Source: an uncultured Alphaproteobacteria bacterium (GTDB lineage Bacteria; Pseudomonadota; Alphaproteobacteria; HIMB59; GCA-002718135). Taken from it: a stretch of DNA of 64,000 bases. Made by a program: the position numbers and the translations under genes. A model generated the notes under the pieces. The model was not told where the DNA came from and made no database searches. It saw only the letters and a program-made list of their open reading frames with translations. Numbering within the stretch: the stretch's first letter is position 1; the number at the start of each line of letters is the position of its first letter. Of the stretch, positions 29,540-39,396 are shown in pieces. The stretch lies in the NCBI GenBank assembly GCA_902577905.1, contig CACHAQ010000001.1, forward strand, positions 62,001 to 126,000, in the 5' to 3' direction.

Positions 29540-30811
29540 ATGAATAAAATATTATTATTTTTTATTACAATTCTATTTTCTTTAAATGCTTATGCTGTAA
29601 CAAATGTTACTTTTTGGCATATGGAAGGTGTTCCACATAGAGTTGATAGAATTCAAACATTAATAGATGAGTTTAATTCTGCAAATCCAGATATTAATGT
29701 AACACAGGAAGTTCAAAACTGGGGTGAAATTTATGCGAAAGCACCTGCCTCAGTTGCTGCTGGAACTGCTCCAGAAATATTAGTTGGTATTCCAGATTTT
29801 ACTCCTATACTTGCTGATATGGGTGCAGCACAACCTGTAGAGGATTTTGTTGCAGAACTAGATTCAAAATATGGTTTTTATCAAAAAGCACTTGATCAAT
29901 ATACTTATAATGGTCACACTTGGGCTGTTCCTCTATGGAACATGGGTTTATCACTTTGGTATAGAAAAAGTGATTTTGAGGCTGCTGGAATTGAACCTCC
30001 AAAAACTTGGTCTGATCTAAAAAAAGCTGCTAAGGCTTTAACTAAAGATGGTGTTTATGGAATAGGTCTTCCAGGAAATAAACAACTTTATACAGATCAA
30101 ACAATTTATAGTTTTATGGTTAATTCAGGTGCAGAAGAAATTTATAATTCTGATGGCACTTTAAGATTTGATAACCCTCAAACTGTAGCAGCTTATGATG
30201 TTTATAAAGAATTATATCAATATTCAGCTCCAGATGCTGCAAACTGGACTTGGGGAGAAGCAGAAGCCTGTTTTGCAAGTAAAGGTTGTGCAATGATATT
30301 GCAGTTTACTGTAATTTCTACTTATGATTCACAAGCTGGTGGCGATGCAAGTGACTTAGGTGTTATTCAAATCCCTTATGCAAATGGTAAAGCTCATAGA
30401 GCTGGAACTGTTTCATATGTGAACTCTGCAATGATTATGACCGCTGATGAAGCGAAAATGGAAGCTTCTAAGAAGTTTTTAAGTTTTTTAATGGAACCAG
30501 GAAACTATGGAAGATTTATTAACATGGAACCAGGATTATTTTTACCAATAACTGAAGCTGGAAGTCAAGATTCAACTTATTGGGATGATCCAGTTGTTGT
30601 AAAATATAAATCACAAGTAGAAACAATGTTAGACAACTCTACAAGAGGAAGTCTATTTGGATTTACTAATGGAAATACTTTTACAAGTATATCATCTATC
30701 TCAGCTCAGAATTTATTAGCTCAAACTCTTCAATTAACTTTAATCGATGGCAAAAGTGCAAAAGATGCGGTTAGTGAAGGTATGGAAATAATGACTGAAG
30801 CTATTGAATAA
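29540..30811 (+). CDS. sugar ABC transporter substrate-binding protein
   Basis: Signal peptide; VTFWHMEGVPHRVDRIQTLIDEFNSANPDINV; next to two permeases. Confidence 0.9.
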   Translation: MNKILLFFITILFSLNAYAVTNVTFWHMEGVPHRVDRIQTLIDEFNSANPDINVTQEVQNWGEIYAKAPASVAAGTAPEILVGIPDFTPILADMGAAQPVEDFVAELDSKYGFYQKALDQYTYNGHTWAVPLWNMGLSLWYRKSDFEAAGIEPPKTWSDLKKAAKALTKDGVYGIGLPGNKQLYTDQTIYSFMVNSGAEEIYNSDGTLRFDNPQTVAAYDVYKELYQYSAPDAANWTWGEAEACFASKGCAMILQFTVISTYDSQAGGDASDLGVIQIPYANGKAHRAGTVSYVNSAMIMTADEAKMEASKKFLSFLMEPGNYGRFINMEPGLFLPITEAGSQDSTYWDDPVVVKYKSQVETMLDNSTRGSLFGFTNGNTFTSISSISAQNLLAQTLQLTLIDGKSAKDAVSEGMEIMTEAIE

Positions 30812-30824
30812 ATTAAAATCTTTT

Positions 30825-30849
30825 CAGCACCCCTATACAAGGGGTGCTG
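30825..30849 (+). terminator. intercistronic stem-loop between SBP and permease
   Basis: CAGCACCCC-TATACAA-GGGGTGCTG, 9 bp; no U-tract, so attenuator/3'-stabiliser more likely than full terminator. Confidence 0.75.
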
Positions 30850-30857
30850 TAAATTCT

Positions 30858-31730
30858 GTGAAAAAAAATAATATTGAAGGTTGGCTGTTTGTATCTCCAT
30901 TAGTTATTTGGATATGTCTTATTATTTTAGTTCCAATTTATATAGCATTTGAATTAAGTTTATTTAACGTTAAGATAATTGGCACTTCAGGGAAATTTGT
31001 TGGAATTGACAACTATATAAAATTACTTGGTAAATCAAAATTTTTAAATGCTTCATTAAATAGTTTGTATTGGATAATTGGCAATGCAATCTGCCAGACA
31101 TTTTTTGCATTCACTATAGCCTTAACAATTAATTATAAATTCCCTGGCAAAAAAATTATGGCTAATTGGATTATTTTATCATTTATAATTCCAACAGTAG
31201 TAGTTGTTGTAATTTGGAAATTAATGCTAAGTAGTAGTAGTGGTGTAATAAATTCAGTTTTAATTGATATTGGTTTATTTGATGAAGCTACGGGTTTTTT
31301 TAGCTCACCAAACAAAGCTTTCATAAGTTTAGTTCTAATTAATTCATGGAGATGGAGTCCTTTTTTAGCATTAATTATTCTATCTGGACTAAATTCCATA
31401 AATAGAGAAATGTATGATGCATCTAAGGTTGATGGAGCTAATTTTATTCAACAATTTTTTTTCATCACATTTCCAAATCTTAAAAGTGTTCTATTTGTAT
31501 TAGGATTAGTTGGTACATTACTATCATTCAATATATTTGACATTATATGGTTAATTACAAAAGGTGGGCCATCAAGTGCTACTACAACATTACCATTATT
31601 AATTTATGAAACAGCGTTTACCAAATTTAGAATCAGTCAGGCTGCAACCTTATCAATAATTACCAGTTTCTTATTATTACTATTTTCAATAATCTTTATT
31701 AAATTAATGGCACCTAAAGAAGATGATTAA
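30858..31730 (+). CDS. sugar ABC transporter permease 1
   Basis: EAA-loop region DASKVDGANFIQQFFFITFPNL; start revised to in-frame GTG 30858 so the hairpin is intergenic. Confidence 0.85.
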   Translation: MKKNNIEGWLFVSPLVIWICLIILVPIYIAFELSLFNVKIIGTSGKFVGIDNYIKLLGKSKFLNASLNSLYWIIGNAICQTFFAFTIALTINYKFPGKKIMANWIILSFIIPTVVVVVIWKLMLSSSSGVINSVLIDIGLFDEATGFFSSPNKAFISLVLINSWRWSPFLALIILSGLNSINREMYDASKVDGANFIQQFFFITFPNLKSVLFVLGLVGTLLSFNIFDIIWLITKGGPSSATTTLPLLIYETAFTKFRISQAATLSIITSFLLLLFSIIFIKLMAPKEDD

Positions 31731-32553
31731 AGAAAATAATATAAAATTTATATTCTTAAGTTTATCTCTATTGTTGATAATACTAATTTTTTTCTTTCCT
31801 TTTTTTTGGATAATTACATCATCATTTAAAAGTCCTGAAGAAATAATTGCAACATCTACAACCATTATTCCCAGATCTTTTACTTTAGAACATTATAATA
31901 AAATATTATTTAACTCAGATTTTTTTATATATTTAAAAAATAGTTTAATAGTCTCATTTTCCTCTATGATAATTTCGATCATTTTATCTGTATCTGCTGC
32001 ATATGGTCTACACAAACTTAAATTTTATGGAAATAAATTTGTAGAATATTCATTGCTTGTTACTTATGCTTTTCCAGGAGTAATTTTATTAGTACCAATT
32101 TATTTATTGTTTGCAAAAGTAAATCTACTCAACAGTTATTTTGCATTAATTATTGTTAATGTTTTATTTGCCACTCCATTTGCAGTTTGGATGTTAAAAG
32201 CTTTTTTTAAGCTAATTCCTAATGAAATAGAGGAGGCGGCATATATTGATGGGGCATCACGATATATTGTAATTTCTAGAATTATTATTCCTTTAGCTGC
32301 TCCAGGTATTGCAAGTGTATCAATTTTTTGTTTTATTATTTCATGGACTGAATATCTTTTTGCTTCAATCTTAATAAGTGGTGATAATTTAAAAACTTTA
32401 CCTGTTGGTTTAGCGGGAATAGTTGGTCAATACCAAATTGATTGGGGTTTTTTATTATCTGGGGCGGTTCTTGCTAGTCTACCTGTTATCTTATTATTTG
32501 TTTTTATTGGTAAATACTTTGTATCTGGATTAACAGAAGGAGCTGTTAAGTAA
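31723..32553 (+). CDS. sugar ABC transporter permease 2
   Basis: EEAAYIDGASRYIVISRIIIPLAAPG. Confidence 0.9.
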   Translation: MIKENNIKFIFLSLSLLLIILIFFFPFFWIITSSFKSPEEIIATSTTIIPRSFTLEHYNKILFNSDFFIYLKNSLIVSFSSMIISIILSVSAAYGLHKLKFYGNKFVEYSLLVTYAFPGVILLVPIYLLFAKVNLLNSYFALIIVNVLFATPFAVWMLKAFFKLIPNEIEEAAYIDGASRYIVISRIIIPLAAPGIASVSIFCFIISWTEYLFASILISGDNLKTLPVGLAGIVGQYQIDWGFLLSGAVLASLPVILLFVFIGKYFVSGLTEGAVK

Positions 32554-32571
32554 AATTAATAGTATAATCAA

Positions 32572-33399
32572 TTAATCAAATTTAACTCCAGAGAATTTTT
32601 GTAAATTAACTAATTTAGATGTAATCAACATAGAAGTTATTACCAGCGCTATTGCAAATATTCCAGCAGCAGCAGCAGTAGGCTCAAAAGTATATCTTAA
32701 AGACCAATACAGAGCTATTGGTAGAGGAGTATTGTTTGGCGTTGCCATAAACAAAGAGACATCAAATTGACCAAAAGAAACAATGAAAGCAAAGACTGAG
32801 CCTGCCATAACCCCGTTACTAATGTTAGGAAGTGTGACTTTTCTAAAAGCTGTAAGAGGTGATGCGCCTAAACTTCTTGCCGCTTGCTCTAAATTTAAAT
32901 CAAAATTAAATAGAGAGGCGGAAACAGTCCCTATCACATATGGCATTGTAACTAACATATGAGCTATTACCATACCTGGATACGATCGAGCTAAACCGAT
33001 ATCAGTTGAAACATAAAAAATATATAGAGCTAGACCTAAAACTATTCCTGGTAAAATTAATGGTGAAAGAAATAAAGCTCTTAAAAGTTGGGATCCTGGA
33101 AAGCTAAATCTTGTTATAAAAATTGCAGCCAGAGTCCCAAAAATAGTTGATAAAGTCATCGTTATTAATGCCAAACCAAAGCTAAAAAGAAAAGCAGATA
33201 GAAATTCCTCACTTCTAAAAAAAGCAAATATCCATCTTAGTGAAATTCCTTCAGGAGGAAATGTTAAATGATCTCCTGAATTGAGACCTGTTAAAACAAC
33301 AATAAAAACTGGTATTAATAGAATTGCTAAAGCAATTCCTGATCCAATTTTAACTAATGTTCCTAATTCATTAACTTCTCTAATCTTTGCTTTACTCAT
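32572..33399 (-). CDS. polyamine/Fe-type ABC transporter permease (PotC-like)
   Basis: EQAARSLGASPLTAFRKVTLPNI. Confidence 0.9.
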   Translation of the reverse strand: MSKAKIREVNELGTLVKIGSGIALAILLIPVFIVVLTGLNSGDHLTFPPEGISLRWIFAFFRSEEFLSAFLFSFGLALITMTLSTIFGTLAAIFITRFSFPGSQLLRALFLSPLILPGIVLGLALYIFYVSTDIGLARSYPGMVIAHMLVTMPYVIGTVSASLFNFDLNLEQAARSLGASPLTAFRKVTLPNISNGVMAGSVFAFIVSFGQFDVSLFMATPNNTPLPIALYWSLRYTFEPTAAAAGIFAIALVITSMLITSKLVNLQKFSGVKFD

Positions 33400-34289
33400 G
33401 CTCTTCCACCGCCAATTCTAATTGCAACTCTTTGATAAACAATAACTGATAATAAACTTGTACAAAACAATACAACTGCAATTGCAGAACCAAATTGCCA
33501 TTTGCCCATTTCTGCAATTTGTTGATATACATGAAGTGGCATAACCATAACTTTCCAACCACCCATTAGAGCAGGAACGATATAAGAACTTATGGAAATA
33601 GCAAATACAAGCAATGTACCAGCCAAAATTCCAGGCATAGATAAAGGAATAATAATTTTCCAAAATGCTTGGTTTGGTGAAGCTCCTAAACTTCTACTAG
33701 CTTCAACTACTGCCGGTGAAATTCCTCTTATAATTCCAATTAACGAAAGAACCATAAATGGCAAAGAGAATTGAATAAGACCAACTAAAACACCAAGTTT
33801 ATTATACATAAGACCAATAGGTTTTTCGATTATATTAAAGTACATTAATGCACCGTTAATTAAACCATTGTCTCCCATTAAAACCATAAGTCCGAAAAGA
33901 CGAATAACCATATCTAGTTGCATTGCACATAATACTAAAATCATTAAGAATGTATTTCTCGCAACATTTTCTGTTTTAGCAATTAAATATGCAAGAGGAT
34001 AACCAATAATAAGAGTTATAAGAGATGCTAACGCTGCCAATGAAACAGATGTTACAGCTGCATCAAAATATAAAGAACGATTATAAATTCTAAGAAAACT
34101 TTTTAACGTCCATTTTCCTTGTAAATCTAGTACGCCCGTTACAGGCTTATCAAAAGCTAGTACAAACATACTTAAAACTGGAATTATAAAAAAAATAATA
34201 AATAATATTAAGGCCGGTAGTACAAGTAGAATTGGTCTATATGTATAGAAAATTCTTAGAAAGTTATTTTTGTCTTTTGTATCTTCCAT
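33396..34289 (-). CDS. polyamine-type ABC transporter permease (PotB-like)
   Basis: VEASRSLGASPNQAFWKIIIPLSMPG. Confidence 0.9.
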   Translation of the reverse strand: MEDTKDKNNFLRIFYTYRPILLVLPALILFIIFFIIPVLSMFVLAFDKPVTGVLDLQGKWTLKSFLRIYNRSLYFDAAVTSVSLAALASLITLIIGYPLAYLIAKTENVARNTFLMILVLCAMQLDMVIRLFGLMVLMGDNGLINGALMYFNIIEKPIGLMYNKLGVLVGLIQFSLPFMVLSLIGIIRGISPAVVEASRSLGASPNQAFWKIIIPLSMPGILAGTLLVFAISISSYIVPALMGGWKVMVMPLHVYQQIAEMGKWQFGSAIAVVLFCTSLLSVIVYQRVAIRIGGGRA

Positions 34290-35383
34290 TAGCTAATATC
34301 CTCAAGAGGAGTATAATCAAATGGTAGTCCAAATGCTCGTGGTCCAAATAATTTTAATGCTTTTTCTGATCTCATTATTGGTGGAACTGAAACTGCCACT
34401 ATTTTTATTCTTTGTCCATATCTTAAACTATCAGTAGTAATCGGCTCTCCAGTTTCACTATCAAGAGCACAAATTAAATCTGGTACCATTGCTAACACCT
34501 TATTATCATTAAGTTTAGCATAAGAAAATTCATTTTGAAACTCGACTAATAAAGTATCTTTATCATTTAAACTTTTCAAATACATTTTTCCTCTAGTCCA
34601 CCCATTTACTGTCTCTCTTAAAAGATCATCAATTTTGCCTGTGAAGAGAAGTTTACCAACTCGAGGAGGATTACTTTTTCCCATATATTTTATAATTTCT
34701 TCAACCGGATCATTTTTATCATCTCTTGCTTTCTGTATTAAAGATCCAATTTCAAAAGAAAGTTTTATAGTATTATGAACCGAAGTTTCTCTAATTTGTT
34801 TTGCATTCATTGGATAACAAGCTACTTGACAAATACCACCCATTCTTACACAAACAGCTCTCGATAACCATTCACCTGAACTACTATTTCTAGAATTAAA
34901 AATTCCAGTTTCATAAAAATCATTAATTACAACTAATGGATTAATACTTACATCGCCAACATTATAAGTGACCATTTGTAATTCAGGAAAAGCTCTTCCC
35001 ATACCATCTGCATCTATTACTGGTAAACCTGACAATGCTCCAACAACAAGTGGTAATGTTGCATTAACACCACCTGCTTCAATAGGCATTATGGCATTAA
35101 ATTTTTTCCCTATTATCTCTTCAACTTTTTTCATTGCTTCATATGAAGTTAAACCATTTGGAGCTTTTTCCCCAAACACAGTTGGTGCCCCCATAGTTAA
35201 TACGTTGCAGGCAAATGTATCATCATCAATTTCATCTGGACTAATTATTTTTACTTTTTTTCCTTGTTCTAGTTGATGTTTTAACATTAACTTTCCAATA
35301 TAGGGATCTCCACCACCGCCTGTAGCTAAGAATGCTGTACCTCTGGCAAGATCCTCCAAGTTTGTTAAGTTTAATTCAATCAT
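34289..35383 (-). CDS. DUF917 (S-methyl-thiohydantoin desulfurase-like) protein, copy 1
   Basis: LARGTAFLATGGGGDPYIGKLM; homologous to 40940..42034. Confidence 0.85.
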   Translation of the reverse strand: MIELNLTNLEDLARGTAFLATGGGGDPYIGKLMLKHQLEQGKKVKIISPDEIDDDTFACNVLTMGAPTVFGEKAPNGLTSYEAMKKVEEIIGKKFNAIMPIEAGGVNATLPLVVGALSGLPVIDADGMGRAFPELQMVTYNVGDVSINPLVVINDFYETGIFNSRNSSSGEWLSRAVCVRMGGICQVACYPMNAKQIRETSVHNTIKLSFEIGSLIQKARDDKNDPVEEIIKYMGKSNPPRVGKLLFTGKIDDLLRETVNGWTRGKMYLKSLNDKDTLLVEFQNEFSYAKLNDNKVLAMVPDLICALDSETGEPITTDSLRYGQRIKIVAVSVPPIMRSEKALKLFGPRAFGLPFDYTPLEDIS

Positions 35384-36927
35384 TAAAATATGTCTCCAAC
35401 TGCCTTAGCATGTATTCTAACTGAACCAGAAGGTAGATAGCTCAAAGGTATTTCTTCTAATTCTATAATTTTAATTGTATCTTTAATTGCTCCAGCTTGA
35501 AGCGCTCTACTTATCGCATCGTTTTTAGCATTTTCAATTGATTTTTCTCTACCCATTTCAGAATATGAATAAATTTTATCAATTTCACCACCAGCTTGTG
35601 CGAGCGAAGCACCTATGGCATTAGCAACATCTGAATGATCAGGTATTAAAACTTCACTAGCACCTTTTAATTTACCATTTACTAATATACTTCCACCACC
35701 AACCAATATTACTGGTACATCATCTTTATTTAGTTTTACTCTATCAATTCCTTCTTCTATCATATTTTTAATTTTATTTTGAGATTTAGTTATTAAGTCA
35801 TTGCTTATGTGTTCTACTTTACTTTTATCTCCAAAATTAGCATCACCTGAAGCAACAGTAATATCAGAAGTTGTTAAAGTTTTACCTCCAAAAATTAAAG
35901 CTTCTTTATCTAATTTATAGCCAACTGAATCCGGTCCTACTGAAACTTGATTATTATTTTCTCTAATTATACTTCCACCTCCAAGTCCTATAGAGATTAA
36001 ATCCGGCATTCTAAAATTAGTTCTAACGCCGCCAATGTCTACAGGTATTGCAGACTCTCTAGGAAAACCCTCTTTTATAACTCCAAAATCAGTTGTTGTT
36101 CCGCCAATATCAACAACAATTGCGTTATTTTTTTTTGATAAAAAACCTGCTCCTCTCATACTATTTGTGGGACCTGAAGCAAAAGTTAGTACTGGATAGT
36201 TTTTAACTATATCGGCTGACATTAGAGTGCCATCATTCTGACTAATGTAAAATGGACTTTTAATTTTTAATTCTTTTAATGCATCTTTAAAAGATGAAAT
36301 AACTTTATCGGCAAGTTTTCCTAAAGAAGAATTCATAATAGTTGCATTTTCTCTTTCTACAAATCCTACTCTTCCTATTCTATGAGACATTGTAATAATT
36401 GCATCCGGATTATGTTCTTTAATAATTTTAGTTGTATCTATTTCTTGTTGCTCATTAATTGGAGAGAAAACACAAGAAATTGAAATATACTTTAGGTTTT
36501 TATTTTTAATATCTTTTGCAACTTTAGTTATTTCTTCAGCTGTCCAATCACCAAGTAATCTTCCATCAAATTCATATCCCCCATTTACAATCCAAAAATT
36601 TTCTCCAATTATTTTTCTTAAATTATCTGAAAAATCTATACAGGGTGGAACACTCACTGTGGCTGGATAACCCAATCTTACTACAGCTACTTGTTCTAAT
36701 CTTTTGTTTTCAACAAATGCATTTGTGAATTGAGTAGTGCCAATCATCACTGACTCAATATTTTTTGTATCAATATTATTTCTATTTAATATTGTTGAAA
36801 CTGCATTAATTATACCTAAACCAGGTTCTTCTGTTGTTGCAGATTTATAACCATCAACAACTTCTTTACCTTGCATTAATACAGCATCAGTATTAGTACC
36901 ACCTACATCAACCCCAATACGAAACAT
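35383..36927 (-). CDS. hydantoinase/oxoprolinase (HyuA) family, copy 1
   Basis: IGVDVGGTNTDAVLM, MIGTTQFTNAFVE, IVDIGGTTTDFG; homologous to 39397..40938. Confidence 0.9.
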   Translation of the reverse strand: MFRIGVDVGGTNTDAVLMQGKEVVDGYKSATTEEPGLGIINAVSTILNRNNIDTKNIESVMIGTTQFTNAFVENKRLEQVAVVRLGYPATVSVPPCIDFSDNLRKIIGENFWIVNGGYEFDGRLLGDWTAEEITKVAKDIKNKNLKYISISCVFSPINEQQEIDTTKIIKEHNPDAIITMSHRIGRVGFVERENATIMNSSLGKLADKVISSFKDALKELKIKSPFYISQNDGTLMSADIVKNYPVLTFASGPTNSMRGAGFLSKKNNAIVVDIGGTTTDFGVIKEGFPRESAIPVDIGGVRTNFRMPDLISIGLGGGSIIRENNNQVSVGPDSVGYKLDKEALIFGGKTLTTSDITVASGDANFGDKSKVEHISNDLITKSQNKIKNMIEEGIDRVKLNKDDVPVILVGGGSILVNGKLKGASEVLIPDHSDVANAIGASLAQAGGEIDKIYSYSEMGREKSIENAKNDAISRALQAGAIKDTIKIIELEEIPLSYLPSGSVRIHAKAVGDIF

Positions 36928-37048
36928 ATATTTTTACATTATTTAAAAATTTTAAAGTATCAATCAATAAATTTTTTAGAATTTATGGATAACTTACTTA
37001 TGTAATTAAAACATAATAAATATCTGTTTTAGTACTTTATCCATTTTG

Positions 37049-37091
37049 CAATTTGTTATTAAAAAATGATGATTTATTTAATAACAATTTG
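37049..37091. promoter_or_regulatory. candidate operator: 14-bp inverted repeat between divergent operons
   Basis: CAATTTGTTATTAA ... TTAATAACAATTTG, 13/14 complementary. Confidence 0.35.
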
Positions 37092-37173
37092 AAAATTTCT
37101 TTTAAATTAGCATTATTTAGTTGCAATTTATTGTTGTTGTATTAGGTTTTATCAAAACTTATTAGGAGGCATT

Positions 37174-38292
37174 ATGTCAAAAAAAAATAAGGTAAATAAT
37201 AGCAGAAGAAAATTTATTAAAGATACTGCTATTTTGACTGCTGCTGCCTCTACTTTACCATTATTTAATATTAATCATGCATGGTCTCAAGATGTTGTTT
37301 TTGATGGAGAACCTTTTGATGCTGGTGGTGCTGAATTAAAACTTGGTGAATGGGGTGGTTTCTGGGAAGAATTCATGCGTGAAGCATTTATCAATGATTT
37401 TGAAAAAAGATACAATTGTAAAATATCTTACGATGGTGCTTGGCCTTGGTTCCCTAAATTTATAGCTAGTGGTGATAAAAATCCAGCTTACGATATATGT
37501 AACTGGAATATTCCCGAAATGGTTAAAACTGCAAGAGCTGGTGATTTCTTTATGTCGCCAGATGAAATTGCATCAGCAATTCCTAACGGAGCGAATGTAT
37601 GGGATTTTGCTAAAGATACTGGTGTTGGTCTAACTTGGGCATTTGGACAATATGCTTATGTATACAGAAGTGACCTAGTTGATCCACCAATTACAGATTT
37701 TAAACAGTTCTGGGATAAAAAATTTGATGGAATGAGAGGTACTTACATAACTTCAAATACTCTTCAAATGGTATTTTTCCTTGCTTCATGTCAAGCATTT
37801 GGAAAAGATGCATATGATCTTGAAGCTGGATATCAGGCAATGAGAGATGCTATGCCAGCTAAAATTTCTGATTTTACTGGAAATATGCAAACTCTTGTAG
37901 AAAGAGGAGAGGTTCAAATTGGTGTTCAATGGGAAGGAGAATGTTATCTTCAAATGGATAAAGGTATTCCAGTAGATAACTTTATCTGGCAACACCAGAA
38001 ACCATTATTAACTCAAACTCATACAGTAAGTAAATATTCTGATCCTGTTCAAAAGAAATTAGCTTTAGCTTATGTTAATGAAAAGCTAGATCCTAAATTT
38101 ATGAATAAAGCAGGAGAGACGTTTTATTTACGTCCAACAATTAAGAATGCAGAACTTCCAGAGCTTCTAACTTCTAAAGGTGTAAAAAATGATGCTAATG
38201 CATTAGATGGTTTACATACACCTGATTGGAATTTCTATTTAGAAAATGAAGATGATATTGTTGAAACTGTAAATGAAATATTTACTAGTTAA
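37174..38292 (+). CDS. polyamine-type ABC transporter substrate-binding protein, Tat-like signal
   Basis: SRRKFIKDTAILTAAASTLPLF; LKLGEWGGFWEEFMREAFINDFEKRYNCKISY. Confidence 0.9.
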   Translation: MSKKNKVNNSRRKFIKDTAILTAAASTLPLFNINHAWSQDVVFDGEPFDAGGAELKLGEWGGFWEEFMREAFINDFEKRYNCKISYDGAWPWFPKFIASGDKNPAYDICNWNIPEMVKTARAGDFFMSPDEIASAIPNGANVWDFAKDTGVGLTWAFGQYAYVYRSDLVDPPITDFKQFWDKKFDGMRGTYITSNTLQMVFFLASCQAFGKDAYDLEAGYQAMRDAMPAKISDFTGNMQTLVERGEVQIGVQWEGECYLQMDKGIPVDNFIWQHQKPLLTQTHTVSKYSDPVQKKLALAYVNEKLDPKFMNKAGETFYLRPTIKNAELPELLTSKGVKNDANALDGLHTPDWNFYLENEDDIVETVNEIFTS

Positions 38293-38303
38293 TTAATATA
38301 TTT

Positions 38304-38330
38304 AACCAGCTACTTAATAAGTAGCTGGTT
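38304..38330 (+). terminator. intercistronic terminator/attenuator between SBP and ATPase
   Basis: AACCAGCTACTT-aat-AAGTAGCTGGTT then tattttat. Confidence 0.85.
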
Positions 38331-38338
38331 TATTTTAT

Positions 38339-39394
38339 ATGTTTGATGTTCAAATAAATAAACTAACAAAAAAGTTTGAAGATAATGTAGCTGTTAACGG
38401 CATTGATTTTAAAATTAATTCTGGAGAGTTTTTTTCAATTTTAGGCCCATCTGGTTGTGGTAAAACAACAACATTAAGAATGATTGCTGGCTTTGTAATG
38501 CCGACAGCTGGTGAAATTTTCATAGGTAATAATGACATTACATTCCAAGCTCCAGAAAAAAGAAATATTGGTTTTGTTTTTCAAAATTATGCAATTTTTC
38601 CTCATATGAATGTTTTTGAAAATATTTCTTTTGGATTAAAAATGAGAAATATCGATCAGAAACAAATTAATGAGAAGGTTAAAATAGCTTTAGAACAAGT
38701 AAATTTAATTGGATACGAAACTAGATATCAGAGAGAATTATCTGGTGGTGAGCAACAAAGGGTAGCATTAGCCAGGGTCCTTGTCACTGAACCTCAAATA
38801 TTATTATTAGATGAACCTTTAAGTGCTTTAGATAAGAAGCTTAGAGAAGAAATGAAGATTTGGATTAAAGAACTTCAGAAAAAATTAAAAATTACTACGG
38901 TATATGTAACACATGATCAATCAGAAGCTTTAACTATGTCAGATAGAATAGCAATTATGAATAAAGGTAATATTTCACAAATTGGAACTCCTGACGATAT
39001 TTATGAAAAACCTCAAAATACTTTTGTTGCAGACTTTATTGGAACTTCAAACTTTATTAATTTAAAACTTATAAATAGTTCAAGTGGTAAATCAAAAGTG
39101 TCTTTTTCAGATATAGAATTTGAAATTGATGGTGACTTTAATGATAATTTTAAATGCATATTAAGACCTGAACATTTATTTATAAATCCGACAAATAAGA
39201 GTGAATTAGTTTCAGTAAATGCTAGAATAAAAATAATTTCTTATCAAGGATCTTTAATCAAATATATAGTTGAGGTTAATGAACAAACCTTAACAGCTGA
39301 ATTTTCAAATAGTATGAATTTAAATAGATTAAAAGAAGGTGACAATGTAACAGTTGGGTTTAAACCAAATAGCCTTGTAATAATAAAGGATTAA
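38339..39394 (+). CDS. ABC transporter ATP-binding protein (PotA-like)
   Basis: LGPSGCGKTTTLRMIAG, ELSGGEQQRVALARVLVTEPQILLLDEPLSALD. Confidence 0.95.
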   Translation: MFDVQINKLTKKFEDNVAVNGIDFKINSGEFFSILGPSGCGKTTTLRMIAGFVMPTAGEIFIGNNDITFQAPEKRNIGFVFQNYAIFPHMNVFENISFGLKMRNIDQKQINEKVKIALEQVNLIGYETRYQRELSGGEQQRVALARVLVTEPQILLLDEPLSALDKKLREEMKIWIKELQKKLKITTVYVTHDQSEALTMSDRIAIMNKGNISQIGTPDDIYEKPQNTFVADFIGTSNFINLKLINSSSGKSKVSFSDIEFEIDGDFNDNFKCILRPEHLFINPTNKSELVSVNARIKIISYQGSLIKYIVEVNEQTLTAEFSNSMNLNRLKEGDNVTVGFKPNSLVIIKD

Positions 39395-39396
39395 AT

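Noticed and set aside
30804-30857. N-terminal extension MNKLKSFQHPYTRGAVNS of sugar permease
   Set aside because: Encoded by the intercistronic hairpin; in-frame GTG 30858 is a better start
34968-35276. 102-aa antisense ORF
   Set aside because: Opposite DUF917 copy 1, shadow of conserved Gly/Pro-rich coding
32572-36927. HyuA/DUF917 minus arm as a degraded copy of the plus arm
   Set aside because: Both copies are intact full-length ORFs with conserved motifs, so duplication/divergence rather than pseudogenisation
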